The notes below the pieces were generated by a model, which worked only from the letters and a program-made list of their open reading frames with translations, did not search any database and was not told the DNA's origin. A program made the translations under genes and the position numbers. 64,000 nt of DNA from Anaerocolumna xylanovorans DSM 12503. Lineage in GTDB: Bacteria > Bacillota > Clostridia > Lachnospirales > Lachnospiraceae. Shown piece after piece: positions 43,932-53,895 of the stretch. Numbering within the stretch: the stretch's first letter is position 1; every line of letters starts with the position of its first letter. The stretch covers positions 1 to 64,000 of the forward strand of contig NZ_FRFD01000005.1 in NCBI RefSeq assembly GCF_900143645.1. The letters run 5' to 3'.

Positions 43932-46900
43932 TTGAGAACCTTTATTAATCCGCTGAAGGAATTGAAAGAATTTAATGAGATAAAGGATAGTTTAAAGCTT
44001 AAGAATACACCGGTTCAGATAACCGGCTGTATTGATTCCCAGAAATGTCACCTTATATACGGACTGGGAGAGGAATATTCCCAGAAGCTAATTGTAACCT
44101 ATAATGACCTAAAGGCGAAAGAAATCTGTGAAGACTATAAGCTCTATGATAAGAATGTTTTCTTCTACCCTGCCAAGGATATTATCTTTTACAGTGCAGA
44201 TATCCACGGCAATGCCATTGTCAGGGAAAGGCTTAAGATATTAAAAAGGCTTCTAAGCAAAGAGCCCATTACCGTGGTAACCACCGTTGACGGCGGAATG
44301 GATAGAATCCTGCCTCTTAACTTCCTAAAGAAAAATGTCATCAGGTTAAAGGAAGGAGAAGCCTGTGATCTGTCAAAGCTCCAGGCAGCCTTAATCCATC
44401 TTGGATATGAAAGGCAGGCACAGGTGGAAGGACCGGGGGAATTTGCAGTAAGAGGAGGAATTCTTGATATCTTTCCGCCGGCAGAGGAATGCCCCTATCG
44501 TATTGAGTTCTGGGGGGATGATATTGACTCCATCCGCTCCTTTGATGTCAGCAGTCAGCGCTCCATTGAGCGCCATGAAGAATTTATCATATTCCCGGCA
44601 GCAGAAATTGTCTTAAGTGAAGAGCGGCTGGCAGCAGGACTTAGGAAGCTGGAAGAAGAGAAGAAAGTCCATGTTAAGAGGTTGAGAGAACAAAGAAAGA
44701 CGGAGGAAGCCTTCCGTATCCAGAGCATTATTGATGAATTCAAGGAAAATGTAGAGAGCTTTCAGGGCTCTGTAGGAATAGACAGCTATATCCGTTATTT
44801 TTATGAGGAAACCGTATCTTTCTTTGATTATTTCACCAGAGAGGATTCTCTTATATTCCTTGATGAACCTGGCAGGGTGCAGGAAAGAGGAGAGGCAGTC
44901 GAGACCGAATTCAGGGAAGGCATGATAGGAAGAATTGAAAAGGGCTATATTCTTCCGGGACAAAGCGATGCCGTTTACAGCTATAAGGAGCTTTTGGCAG
45001 GCTTAAGCCAGAAAAGTCTCCTGCTTCTTAGCACCATGGATGTAAGAATGCCTTCTTTTGCGGTTAAGAATAAATGGGATATGACAGTCCGTTCTGTCAA
45101 TCCCTATAACAATAATTTTGATATCCTGGTACAGGATTTGCTGAAATGGAAAAAGAGCGGCTACAAAGTGCTGTTACTCTCTCCTTCCAAGACCAGGGCA
45201 AAGCGTCTGTCAGAGGACTTAAGAGAGCATGAATTAAATGCCTTTTACAGTGAGGACATGGACAGGGTCATCCAAAAGGGCGAGATTATGGTGGCAGGGG
45301 GGAATCTTCATAAGGGTTTTGAATACCCCCTTATTAACCTTGTTGTTATTTCCGAAAGTGACATCTTTGGCACGGAAAAGAAGAAAAAAAAGAAGATTAG
45401 AGAGTATGACGGCAATAAGATACAAAGTTTTGCAGACCTTAATATCGGTGACTATGTCGTTCATGAAAACCACGGACTTGGTATATACCGGGGGATTGAG
45501 AAGATAGAGGTCGATAAGATTATAAAGGATTATATTAAGATAGAGTATGGCGGAGGCGGCGTACTCTATATTCTGGCGACGGGTCTGGATGTCATTCAAA
45601 AATATGCCGGAGCTGATGCCGGAAAGCATAAGCTTAATAAGTTAAATTCCATAGAATGGAAGAATACCAAGACCAAGGTAAAGAGCGCTGTAAAGGAGAT
45701 TGCCAGAGAGCTGGTGGATCTTTATGCAAAGCGCCAGCAAAAGGAAGGCTATGCTTTTAGTTCTGATACGGTATGGCAGAATGAGTTTGAGGAAATGTTT
45801 CCTTATGAGGAAACCGATGACCAGTTAAGAGCCATTGAAGAGACCAAGCGGGATATGGAAAGCATCAAGATTATGGATAGGCTCGTCTGCGGGGATGTGG
45901 GTTATGGAAAGACGGAAATTGCCATCCGGGCAGCCTTTAAGGCAGTTGCCGATGGAAAACAGGTGGTGGTATTGGTTCCCACAACTATCTTAGCCCAGCA
46001 GCATTACAATACCTTTGTCCAGAGAATGATGGATTTTCCGGTTAGCATTGATATGCTCTCCCGTTTTAAGACACCTGCTCAGCAAAAATCGGTTATAGAG
46101 CGGATAAAAAAGGGAAGTCTTGATATTCTTATCGGAACTCACAGGGTACTGTCAAAGGACATCCAGTTTAAGAACCTGGGACTGCTGATCGTAGACGAGG
46201 AGCAGCGCTTTGGCGTAACCCATAAGGAAAAAATCAAGCAGATAAAAGGGGATGTGGACGTATTGACCCTGACAGCCACCCCCATACCAAGAACCCTTCA
46301 CATGAGCCTTATCGGAATCCGTGACATGAGCGTATTAAATGAGCCTCCGGTTGACAGGATGCCCATTCAGACCTTTGTATTGGAGCATAACGAGGAAATT
46401 ATCCGTGAAGCCATCCACAGAGAGTTAGCCAGAGAAGGACAGGTTTATTATGTGTATAACCGTGTAAACGGTATTGACGAAATAGCTGCAAAGGTTGCCA
46501 ACCTGGTACCGGAGGCCAATGTATCCTTTGCCCATGGTCAGATGAGTGAGAGGGAATTGGAGCGCATTATGTTCAGCTTTATCAATGGGGAAATTGATGT
46601 ACTGGTATCCACCACCATCATTGAGACAGGACTTGACATATCCAATGTAAATACCATGATTATAGACGATGCAGACAGACTGGGGCTTTCCCAGCTCTAT
46701 CAGTTAAGAGGAAGAGTCGGCAGAAGCAACCGTACAGCCTATGCCTTTTTGATGTACCGCAGGGATAAGATGTTAAAGGAAATCGCTGAAAAAAGACTTC
46801 AGGCAATTAAGGAATTTACGGAGCTTGGTTCCGGTTTTAAGATAGCTATGAGGGACTTAGAGATCAGAGGTGCCGGAAATCTCCTTGGAGCCCAGCAAAG

Positions 46901-47471
46901 CGGTCACATGGAAGCGGTAGGATATGACCTTTACTGCAAGATGCTAAACGATGCCATTAAGACTATGAAGGGACAGATTTCAGAAGAAGAAACCTTTGAA
47001 ACCACGGTAGACATGGATGTGGATGCCTATATTCCTGCAACTTATATTAAAAATGAATTTCAGAAACTGGATGTTTATAAGAGAATTGCAGATATTAACA
47101 CCGAAGAAGAGTTCCTTGACATGCAGGAAGAGTTAGTGGACCGCTTTGGGGATATGCCTTCCAGTGTTAATAACCTGTTAAACATTGCACACATTAAGTC
47201 CATATGCCACAGTGTTTATGTTACCTCCCTTACGTACAAAGGGGATGAGATTAAGTTTGTAATGTATCCCAAGGCAAAGCTGTCCGTAGCGAGGATTCCG
47301 GAGCTTGTAAAGAAACATGAACCCTGCTTTAAACTGGTGCCGGAAGCCAATCCTTATTTCCTGTATTCGATAAAGAAGATTCAGGGAAGAGGAAAGCCTG
47401 ATGCCTTAAGTATATTTGAGCTGATAAAGAATCTTTTAGACGATTTTAAGCTATTGATTGAAACCGTATAA
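43932..47471 (+). CDS. mfd: Transcription-repair coupling factor
   Basis: A 1179-residue Mfd that removes stalled RNA polymerase and recruits UvrA. In order: UvrB-like N-terminal part (GEFAVRGGILDIFPP), RNA-polymerase interaction domain (about 500-570, GDYVVHENHGLGIYRGIEKI), helicase domains with Walker A GDVGYGKTEIA (about 654), DEEQRFG, and RecG-like motif QLRGRVGRSNR, and the C-terminal TRCF domain. It starts with TTG at 43932, GGAGG 8 nt upstream. Length is typical. Confidence 0.97.
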   Translation: MRTFINPLKELKEFNEIKDSLKLKNTPVQITGCIDSQKCHLIYGLGEEYSQKLIVTYNDLKAKEICEDYKLYDKNVFFYPAKDIIFYSADIHGNAIVRERLKILKRLLSKEPITVVTTVDGGMDRILPLNFLKKNVIRLKEGEACDLSKLQAALIHLGYERQAQVEGPGEFAVRGGILDIFPPAEECPYRIEFWGDDIDSIRSFDVSSQRSIERHEEFIIFPAAEIVLSEERLAAGLRKLEEEKKVHVKRLREQRKTEEAFRIQSIIDEFKENVESFQGSVGIDSYIRYFYEETVSFFDYFTREDSLIFLDEPGRVQERGEAVETEFREGMIGRIEKGYILPGQSDAVYSYKELLAGLSQKSLLLLSTMDVRMPSFAVKNKWDMTVRSVNPYNNNFDILVQDLLKWKKSGYKVLLLSPSKTRAKRLSEDLREHELNAFYSEDMDRVIQKGEIMVAGGNLHKGFEYPLINLVVISESDIFGTEKKKKKKIREYDGNKIQSFADLNIGDYVVHENHGLGIYRGIEKIEVDKIIKDYIKIEYGGGGVLYILATGLDVIQKYAGADAGKHKLNKLNSIEWKNTKTKVKSAVKEIARELVDLYAKRQQKEGYAFSSDTVWQNEFEEMFPYEETDDQLRAIEETKRDMESIKIMDRLVCGDVGYGKTEIAIRAAFKAVADGKQVVVLVPTTILAQQHYNTFVQRMMDFPVSIDMLSRFKTPAQQKSVIERIKKGSLDILIGTHRVLSKDIQFKNLGLLIVDEEQRFGVTHKEKIKQIKGDVDVLTLTATPIPRTLHMSLIGIRDMSVLNEPPVDRMPIQTFVLEHNEEIIREAIHRELAREGQVYYVYNRVNGIDEIAAKVANLVPEANVSFAHGQMSERELERIMFSFINGEIDVLVSTTIIETGLDISNVNTMIIDDADRLGLSQLYQLRGRVGRSNRTAYAFLMYRRDKMLKEIAEKRLQAIKEFTELGSGFKIAMRDLEIRGAGNLLGAQQSGHMEAVGYDLYCKMLNDAIKTMKGQISEEETFETTVDMDVDAYIPATYIKNEFQKLDVYKRIADINTEEEFLDMQEELVDRFGDMPSSVNNLLNIAHIKSICHSVYVTSLTYKGDEIKFVMYPKAKLSVARIPELVKKHEPCFKLVPEANPYFLYSIKKIQGRGKPDALSIFELIKNLLDDFKLLIETV

Positions 47472-47546
47472 TACCTTATAATGGGAAGGTATAAGAGACT
47501 ATAAAGATACAAAGAGGATGCGCTTTAGATAAAGATTGGAGTTTTC

Positions 47547-48686
47547 ATGAAGAAATCAGTGAAAAAATTTGGGTGTTTATTAATGGCTTCGGCGTTGTTA
47601 CTTAGTCTTACCGCCTGTAAGGAGAAAGCCTCTGTGCAAAAGGAAGAGAAAGCTCCAACGGTACAGGCGGCAAAGGATTACGGGAATGAGGAGGATACAA
47701 AAGAGAATAGGGGGCAGTTGGTAGTAACCATTGGGAACAATAAGGTATATTACAATGAGGTTATGCTATATTTTCAGTTCATGAAAGCCCAGTATGAATC
47801 CTATTTCAGTGACCAGATATGGAGCTATAATGTAGGAAGCAATACGACCTTTGAAGACCAGGCAAAAGAGGAGATATTAAATCTCATCACTCAGACCAAA
47901 ATTATTCTTGATAAGGCAGGCGGCTATAATGTTTCCCTGTCGGAGGAAGAAGAGGCCACCGTGCAGGAAAAGGCAGCAAATTATTTTAGCGGAATTACGG
48001 AAGAAGATAGAGAAAAATACGGCGTTACAGAAGATCTGATCCGTAAATTCTACAGGGAAAATACCGTTTATCAGAAGGTTTACGATGCCGTGACCATGGA
48101 TGTGGACACAGATGTCTCTGATGAGGAAGCAAAGCAGATAACCGTTGACCAGATACTGATAAAAACAACTGTGGAGAAGGATGGCAGGGAAGAGGCCATG
48201 ACGGTGGCAGAAAAAAAGACTGCCTACAACAGGGCGGTAAAGCTCTTAAAGGAAGCAAAAAAAACAACGGATTTTAAGAAGTTTGCGGAAGCTAACACCG
48301 AAGACAGCAAAGTAGAATATACCTTTGGCAAAGGAGACATGGTGGAAGAATTTGAAAATGCCGCCTTTGCTCTTAAAACCGGGGAGATAAGTCCTATTGC
48401 AGAGAGCCAATACGGATATCACATTATTTATTGTGTAAGTGATTTTGATAAGGATGCTACCTTAGAGAAGAAGGAAGAAATCATTCAGGAAAGACAGAAT
48501 GAATTGTTTAAGAAGCTTTATGAGCAGTGGTCAAATAATTATAAGGTAGAGGTAAAGGAAAAAGTATGGGCTTCTTTGATTCTGCGGGATGACGCTGAAG
48601 AAACTGCACCGGAAGGCGGTGCCGGAGAGACTGCGCCAACAAGTACTCCGGAGACTGCACCCACAAGTACTCCTAAGCAGGGATAA
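47547..48686 (+). CDS. PrsA-like parvulin foldase lipoprotein
   Basis: A 379-residue lipoprotein (signal with lipobox LTAC). The N- and C-terminal parts form a SurA/PrsA-type chaperone and residues about 195-300 are a PPIC (parvulin) prolyl isomerase domain (ITVDQILIKTT, FGKGDMVEEFENAAFAL, SQYGYHIIY). It helps exported proteins fold outside the membrane. The tail has imperfect TAPTSTPE repeats. Its 3' end overlaps the convergent PAP2 gene by 14 bp. Confidence 0.85.
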   Translation: MKKSVKKFGCLLMASALLLSLTACKEKASVQKEEKAPTVQAAKDYGNEEDTKENRGQLVVTIGNNKVYYNEVMLYFQFMKAQYESYFSDQIWSYNVGSNTTFEDQAKEEILNLITQTKIILDKAGGYNVSLSEEEEATVQEKAANYFSGITEEDREKYGVTEDLIRKFYRENTVYQKVYDAVTMDVDTDVSDEEAKQITVDQILIKTTVEKDGREEAMTVAEKKTAYNRAVKLLKEAKKTTDFKKFAEANTEDSKVEYTFGKGDMVEEFENAAFALKTGEISPIAESQYGYHIIYCVSDFDKDATLEKKEEIIQERQNELFKKLYEQWSNNYKVEVKEKVWASLILRDDAEETAPEGGAGETAPTSTPETAPTSTPKQG

Positions 48687-49209
48687 GGCAGCGCTTAGCG
48701 GTATTTACAAGGATAAAGGCAAGAAGAATCCCAAATAGCATTCCGCCAAGAACATCAGAAGGATAATGGACAAAAAGATAAATCCGGGAAAAACCGATAA
48801 GGGCAGCGATTGTAAAAAAGACAATACCGCTGCTCTTTTGCCTATAATATAGAATGGTGGCTGCTGTAAAGGAGGACATCGTGTGACCCGAGGGAAAGGA
48901 GTAGGAATGAGGGGCTTTAATCAGGTCCGGATAACCGGGAAGTCTGACAAAAGGCCGTTCTCTTGCAATAAATGGTTTCAAGATATCATCACACAGTAAG
49001 AACTCTGCAATAAGTGCGGCTGCAAGCAGAATGCCCCATTTGCGGTCTTTTTTTGTAAGAAGCAGGATAAGACAAAGGGCAGTCCAAAGAAGAGAAGAAT
49101 TTCCCAATGTGGTGAAGAATATCATGAGCCTATCCATAAAAGGCGTATGTAAATTTTTTGTAACAAAGAAAAGAAGAATATCATCTATTTGTTGAATTAC
49201 CTCAAACAT
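48673..49209 (-). CDS. PAP2-family membrane phosphatase
   Basis: A 178-residue membrane protein with the three phosphatase motifs: KPFIARERP, FPSGHT and SRIYLFVHYPSDVLGG. Such enzymes dephosphorylate undecaprenyl pyrophosphate or phosphatidic acid. ATG 49209 is preferred because GAGG then lies 6 nt upstream on the minus strand; 49233 would add a short polar extension. Its 3' end overlaps the parvulin gene. Confidence 0.85.
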   Translation of the reverse strand: MFEVIQQIDDILLFFVTKNLHTPFMDRLMIFFTTLGNSSLLWTALCLILLLTKKDRKWGILLAAALIAEFLLCDDILKPFIARERPFVRLPGYPDLIKAPHSYSFPSGHTMSSFTAATILYYRQKSSGIVFFTIAALIGFSRIYLFVHYPSDVLGGMLFGILLAFILVNTAKRCLIPA

Positions 49210-49285
49210 AATTACCTCGTAAGAAACTGTCATCCTAAACTATATGATAAAAGAGAATGGTTTATGCCATGGGAAAGAAGTTAAG

Positions 49286-50086
49286 ATGGAAGCTAAGAAT
49301 ATAAAGTTAATAGTATCCTATGACGGAAGCGGTTATGCAGGCTGGCAGAGGCTTAAGGAAGAAGAGAGTAAAAAGTCCATCCAATCTGTTTTGGAGGAGG
49401 CTCTTTCTTTGGTGCTTAAGGAAAATATCAAGGTAACAGGCTCCGGCAGAACCGATAAGGGTGTTCATGCCATAGGACAGGCGGCAAATTTTAAGTGCCA
49501 TACAAATCTTAGCTTAAAAGAAATGCAGCGATACATCAATGAAATTTTGCCGGAAGATATTAAAGTTACGGAGCTTTCGGAAGTTTCTATGGATTTTCAC
49601 AGCAGAAAAAGTGCTATAGCAAAGACCTATGAATACCGTTTTGAGGTGGATGAAGTGCCTTCGGTTTTTCTTCGGAAATATGTCTGCCAGGTTGGTGAAG
49701 AGCTTGACCTCTCTCCGATGGAAAAGGCAGCAGGGCTTCTTACAGGTACCCATGATTTCAGAGCTTTTTCCTCGGAAAAAAGAGAGAATTATGATACGGT
49801 CAGAAGAATCGACAGTATTTTAATAGAGCCGGTTGCAATGACAGATTATCACAAAGTAGTAAAACAGGTGAGAATACTGATTACCGGAAATGGTTTTCTT
49901 TATAACATGGTACGAATTATTGCCGGAACACTTTTAGAAATAGGTCTGCATAAGAGAGAGGCAGAAGACATAAACTGTATTTTTCAGAGCAAAAGAAGGG
50001 AAAATGCCGGTATAACTCTTCCGCCGCAAGGCCTGTATATGAAAGAAGTAATATTTCCTGTCGAAATCAATTTTAATATAAAATAA
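49286..50086 (+). CDS. truA: tRNA pseudouridine synthase A
   Basis: A 266-residue TruA that modifies uridines 38-40 of tRNA anticodon stems. The catalytic Asp lies in GSGRTDKGVHA; other motifs are VSYDGSGYAGWQ, HDFRAFSS and GNGFLYNMVRIIAGTL. ATG 49286 places VSYDG near the N-terminus; the frame open from 49244 includes a TTTATGCCATGGGA sequence also found in the hairpin repeat at 39481. No strong ribosome site. Confidence 0.93.
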   Translation: MEAKNIKLIVSYDGSGYAGWQRLKEEESKKSIQSVLEEALSLVLKENIKVTGSGRTDKGVHAIGQAANFKCHTNLSLKEMQRYINEILPEDIKVTELSEVSMDFHSRKSAIAKTYEYRFEVDEVPSVFLRKYVCQVGEELDLSPMEKAAGLLTGTHDFRAFSSEKRENYDTVRRIDSILIEPVAMTDYHKVVKQVRILITGNGFLYNMVRIIAGTLLEIGLHKREAEDINCIFQSKRRENAGITLPPQGLYMKEVIFPVEINFNIK

Positions 50087-50175
50087 TCCAACAATGTATA
50101 ATTTATTCCTTTTGACAAACAATAATAACCATAAGAACCACATTATGAATAGGATGCAAAATGGAGGAATAAATT

Positions 50176-50724
50176 ATGAAAGCAACAGGAATCGTTAGAA
50201 GAATAGATGACTTGGGACGTGTTGTGGTTCCAAAGGAAATCCGCCGTACTTTAAGAATCAGAGAAGGAGATCCGTTAGAAATATTTACGGACAGAGAAGG
50301 TGAAATTATTCTCAAAAAATATTCTCCCATAGGAGAATTAGGTCTGTTTGCCAAGCAATATGCCGATTCCCTTGCGCAGACAACAGGGCACGTTATTGCC
50401 ATATCGGATAAAGATCAGCTTGTGGCAGCCTCTGGCAGCATGAAGAGAGAACTCCTTTCAAAATCCATAACACCGGAACTTGAACACGTAATAGAGGAAA
50501 GAGAAAGTGTATTAGCCTCCAAAGAGGACAAGAATTTTATACACATTGTTGCCGATGATGATACGGAATATACTTATCAGGTGATTTGGCCGATTATCAG
50601 CGAAGGTGATGCAATCGGGTCTGTAATAGTGCTTACCAAGGACCCGAAGGTGAAATTCGGAGATGTGGAGAATAAGCTTGCAAGCACGGCAGCTTACTTT
50701 TTGGGAAGGCAGATGGAGCAGTAA
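50176..50724 (+). CDS. spoVT: Stage V sporulation protein T
   Basis: A 182-residue SpoVT. Residues 1-50 are an AbrB-type swapped-hairpin DNA-binding domain (MKATGIVRRIDDLGRVVVPKE) and the rest is a GAF-like sensor. In sporulating Firmicutes SpoVT controls late forespore (sigma-G) genes. GGAGG is upstream. No clear sigma-G promoter was identified. A very strong terminator follows. Confidence 0.93.
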   Translation: MKATGIVRRIDDLGRVVVPKEIRRTLRIREGDPLEIFTDREGEIILKKYSPIGELGLFAKQYADSLAQTTGHVIAISDKDQLVAASGSMKRELLSKSITPELEHVIEERESVLASKEDKNFIHIVADDDTEYTYQVIWPIISEGDAIGSVIVLTKDPKVKFGDVENKLASTAAYFLGRQMEQ

Positions 50725-50730
50725 TGGATG

Positions 50731-50792
50731 GGCGCTGCATTTATCCTATCAGACAGACATGTTCAACGGTCTGATAGGATAAATGCAGCGCC
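50731..50792. terminator. Bidirectional terminator between spoVT and ugd
   Basis: Perfect 24-bp stem (50731-50754 with 50769-50792, ends GGCGCTGC / GCAGCGCC) and a 14-nt loop between the convergent genes. Confidence 0.9.
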
Positions 50793-50800
50793 TTTCATAG

Positions 50801-52129
50801 TTATGCCCTCCCTACGCAGTAATAGTAAAAGCCCTTTTCTGCCATAATTTCTTTTGAATAAATATTCCTGAAATCAAAGAAATATAAATCCCGCATCCCA
50901 TATTTAAGTTTATCAAGATCCAGACTTCGAAACTGGTTCCACTCTGTCATCAGGATAACAGCATCGGCACCCAAAGCCGTATGGTATTCATCTTCACAGC
51001 ATTCTAACACCGGAATCTGCTTTGCTGCCAATAAGGGAAGGGCATTTTGCATGGCCTTTGGATCATAGATACGAAAGCTTGCGCCTTGCAGAGCCAGCTC
51101 ACCAAGTATTGTCAGGGAAGGAGCTTCTCTCATATCGTCAGTATTGTTTTTAAAAGCCAGGCCAAGTATGCCTAAGGTCTTCCCTTTTAAGGACCCCATT
51201 GCCTGTAATACCATCCTAACCATCCGGTGCTTTTGCTTTTCATTTGCATCTATGGTGGCTTTTACGATACCAAGGCTGCAGTGGTTGACCTCTCCGATAT
51301 GCAGTAAGGCTTTTGTGTCCTTTGGAAAGCAGCTTCCGCCGTAACCCGGACCTGCATGCAGGAATTTATAACCGATTCTTCCATCCATCCCCATGCCTTT
51401 AGCAACCTGCTGGATGTTGGCGCCGGTTTTCTCGCACAGCTCCGATAATTCATTTACAAAAGATATCTTTGCTGCCAGAAAGGCGTTAGAGGCGTACTTT
51501 ACCATCTCTGCCGTTTCAATATTAACAATCAGAAAAGGGGTTTCATTAAGATATAGAACCCGGTAGATTTCTTTCATCATTTCTATGGCTTCTTTGGATT
51601 CTGCTCCAATTACAACCCTGTCTGCATGAGTAAAGTCCTGAATGGCCGAGCCCTGCCTTAAGAATTCAGGATTGGAAACCACATCAAAGGAAAAATCCAT
51701 GCCTCTTAAAGTGAGTTCTTCCCGTATGATTTTCTTTACTGCCTGGCCGGTTCCTACGGGAACGGTTGACTTATTTACAATAATTTTAGATTGCTTCATA
51801 AAGCTGCCTATTTGATGGGCAGCTTCATAGACATTGGTAAGGTCGGCACTTCCGTTTTCTTTTTGGGGAGTACCAACTGCAATGAAGATAACATCGGAAG
51901 CATTTACCGCCTCCTTGATGTCGGTGGTGAAGCTGACTCTTTTGTTATTTAAGTTTTTTATTAATAAATCCTCAAGCCCGGGTTCATATATAGCGGGGAC
52001 TCCCGTGTTCAGCTTATGGATGGATTCCTCATTCCGGTCCACGCAGATTACCTGCCATCCAAAATCGGACAGGCATACCCCTGTTACCAGGCCTACATAG
52101 CCGCTGCCTATAATTGCTATTCGAATCAT
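50801..52129 (-). CDS. UDP-glucose 6-dehydrogenase family protein
   Basis: A 442-residue UDP-glucose/GDP-mannose dehydrogenase. N-terminal NAD fold IAIIGSGYVGLVTG, SNPEFLRQGSAI, and the catalytic Cys in GPGYGGSCFPKD, then LGLAFKNNTDDMREAPS. It makes UDP-glucuronate (or a similar uronate) for surface glycans. ATG 52129 is chosen over a GTG at 52147 so that the Rossmann strand is at the N-terminus; the ribosome site is uncertain. Last gene of a three-gene minus operon. Confidence 0.88.
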   Translation of the reverse strand: MIRIAIIGSGYVGLVTGVCLSDFGWQVICVDRNEESIHKLNTGVPAIYEPGLEDLLIKNLNNKRVSFTTDIKEAVNASDVIFIAVGTPQKENGSADLTNVYEAAHQIGSFMKQSKIIVNKSTVPVGTGQAVKKIIREELTLRGMDFSFDVVSNPEFLRQGSAIQDFTHADRVVIGAESKEAIEMMKEIYRVLYLNETPFLIVNIETAEMVKYASNAFLAAKISFVNELSELCEKTGANIQQVAKGMGMDGRIGYKFLHAGPGYGGSCFPKDTKALLHIGEVNHCSLGIVKATIDANEKQKHRMVRMVLQAMGSLKGKTLGILGLAFKNNTDDMREAPSLTILGELALQGASFRIYDPKAMQNALPLLAAKQIPVLECCEDEYHTALGADAVILMTEWNQFRSLDLDKLKYGMRDLYFFDFRNIYSKEIMAEKGFYYYCVGRA

Positions 52130-52153
52130 ATTTACGACCGTAAGCACCTTTCG

Positions 52154-53296
52154 TCATGCGCCGACAGTGCTTATTCCTTTCTTTGCCATAGTGTCTTCAT
52201 AAATATTCATAAGGCCTTCAAATATCTTATCCCAGGACCTTAAGGTGCTGTACTCACGCCCGTTTCTCTTAAGAGTATTTTGGAGGGAGGGATTCTCTAA
52301 CAGTTCCGCCATACAGGCTGTAAGCTCCTTGGCATTCCTTCCCGCAAATTTCAACCCTGTCTGCCGGTGCTTAACAATCTCACCCACTCCTCCGGCATCT
52401 GCACCGATTACGGGAAGACCCGAAGACATGGCTTCCAAAACAACATTTCCAAAGGTTTCCGTAGAAGAGGGACAGATAAAAATATCGCAGGAGGCATACA
52501 TTGCCGAAAGCTCTTTCTCCTTTAAAAAGCCTGTAAAGACAGTATCTTCCGGGGAAATCTGCCTGCATTTTTCCATATAGGGTCCATCCCCTGTTATCAC
52601 CAGAGCAACTTTATCCCCATATTTTTCATGGATGGTCTGGTAGCTCTCACTAAGAATATCCAGATCCTTTTCATGGGATACCCGCCCTACATAGAGGAAT
52701 GCTGTTTTATCTGCAATACCAAGTTCTTCCCTTAAACTGTCACTGCGGTACATGGCATGGAAGTTATCGGAATCAATACCCCGGGAGAAGATATCTGTAT
52801 TGTGGATGCCGTAAGTGTGGAGGAGCTTTTGTGCGGAAAAGGAGGGACAGAGAGTAATGTCATTTTGGGTATGGAACCATTTCATGTAATTCCATACGGA
52901 CTGTTTTAAGAAGGGCATTTTGTAGTAATCCATGTACTGGGAGAAATTGGTCGTGTAGTTGGAAATGGTAGGTATCCCGTGCTTTTTTCCATAATTTAAA
53001 CCGGCAAGCCCCATGTTGAATTCGGTCATGATATGTATGAGGTCCGGCTGGAAATCAGAAAGTACAGAATTAATTCGAAAGGTATTTGGAAAGGCAACCC
53101 TGTTCTCGGGGTATAAAAAGAACCGGATGCTATAGAAGCGCAAGGTATTACAGTCATCGTCTTCCGTTTCGTACTTTGGTACAAAGACTTTATATTCAAT
53201 TCCGGCCCTTTGATAATATTGTATAAGCTTATTTAAGGTGTTTGTGACACCGTTTATCTGCGGCAGGTAAGTATCGGTAAAAAGTGCGACCTTCAT
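52154..53296 (-). CDS. Glycosyltransferase family 4 (lipid glycosyltransferase type)
   Basis: A 380-residue GT4/GT-B enzyme: LFTDTYLPQINGVTNTLNKL at the N-terminus, YVGRVSHEKDLDILSESY, TGDGPYMEKCRQ and SSTETFGNVVLEAMSSGLPV (sugar-nucleotide binding). The pattern is close to bacterial alpha-mannosyl and glucosyl-lipid transferases. The start overlaps the previous gene by 4 bp and it ends 24 bp before ugd, so it may use the uronate that ugd makes (inference). Confidence 0.85.
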   Translation of the reverse strand: MKVALFTDTYLPQINGVTNTLNKLIQYYQRAGIEYKVFVPKYETEDDDCNTLRFYSIRFFLYPENRVAFPNTFRINSVLSDFQPDLIHIMTEFNMGLAGLNYGKKHGIPTISNYTTNFSQYMDYYKMPFLKQSVWNYMKWFHTQNDITLCPSFSAQKLLHTYGIHNTDIFSRGIDSDNFHAMYRSDSLREELGIADKTAFLYVGRVSHEKDLDILSESYQTIHEKYGDKVALVITGDGPYMEKCRQISPEDTVFTGFLKEKELSAMYASCDIFICPSSTETFGNVVLEAMSSGLPVIGADAGGVGEIVKHRQTGLKFAGRNAKELTACMAELLENPSLQNTLKRNGREYSTLRSWDKIFEGLMNIYEDTMAKKGISTVGA

Positions 53297-53895
53297 AGGA
53301 GTTCTCCTTCTGCGGTTAGTAAAGAACAGATAGCAGGTTTAAGTCCGCCTGTTAAGCCGGAAGGATATTTCATAAAATAGAGAATGGATTCACAGGCCCA
53401 CACAGAAGTCATAAGTGCATAATCGATATCCCTTTTCATACAGGGAGTTTGGGAAAAGTAAGACTTACGCATTTCTAAGATAATGGAACTGATGTCTTTT
53501 CTTGGCTCCAGCATACTGGAAGTTATTTGGATTTTATGTTTATGCCAGATGGAACGAAGTTTATAGTGAAGTCCCACTTCATAGAAGAAATGATGAAGCC
53601 GCCTGTTATGGATTTGCTCATTCAGGTGATAATAGCAGAAGAAATCACATACATAGTGGCAAATCTCTCCTAAACGGGCGGATAAGTATTCTAAGGTTAC
53701 TTCTTCTTCCATAAGTTCTTTGGAGTAATCGCAGACAGTAAACAGACAGTTTTCCAAGGTATGATGATTTCGTGACCTTGAGGGTAAGTCCGGTTTGATA
53801 TTACCATAGGAAAAAGAACGTCTATCCAGTTCCACCTCCGGTAAAAAGTGCCGGTATAAAACTTTTGATATAAAAAGATGTGTGAAAAAGTACAT
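53293..53895 (-). CDS. Zinc-dependent phospholipase C-like protein
   Basis: A 200-residue protein. The pattern FTHLFISKVLYR ... YGNIKPDLPSRSRNHHTLEN ... HYVCDFFCYYHLNE fits the helical zinc-dependent phospholipase C fold with its spread His and Asp ligands. No signal peptide, unlike secreted phospholipase C toxins. Many cytoplasmic clostridial relatives have no known role. First gene of an operon with the glycosyltransferase (4-bp overlap) and ugd. Confidence 0.65.
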   Translation of the reverse strand: MYFFTHLFISKVLYRHFLPEVELDRRSFSYGNIKPDLPSRSRNHHTLENCLFTVCDYSKELMEEEVTLEYLSARLGEICHYVCDFFCYYHLNEQIHNRRLHHFFYEVGLHYKLRSIWHKHKIQITSSMLEPRKDISSIILEMRKSYFSQTPCMKRDIDYALMTSVWACESILYFMKYPSGLTGGLKPAICSLLTAEGELL

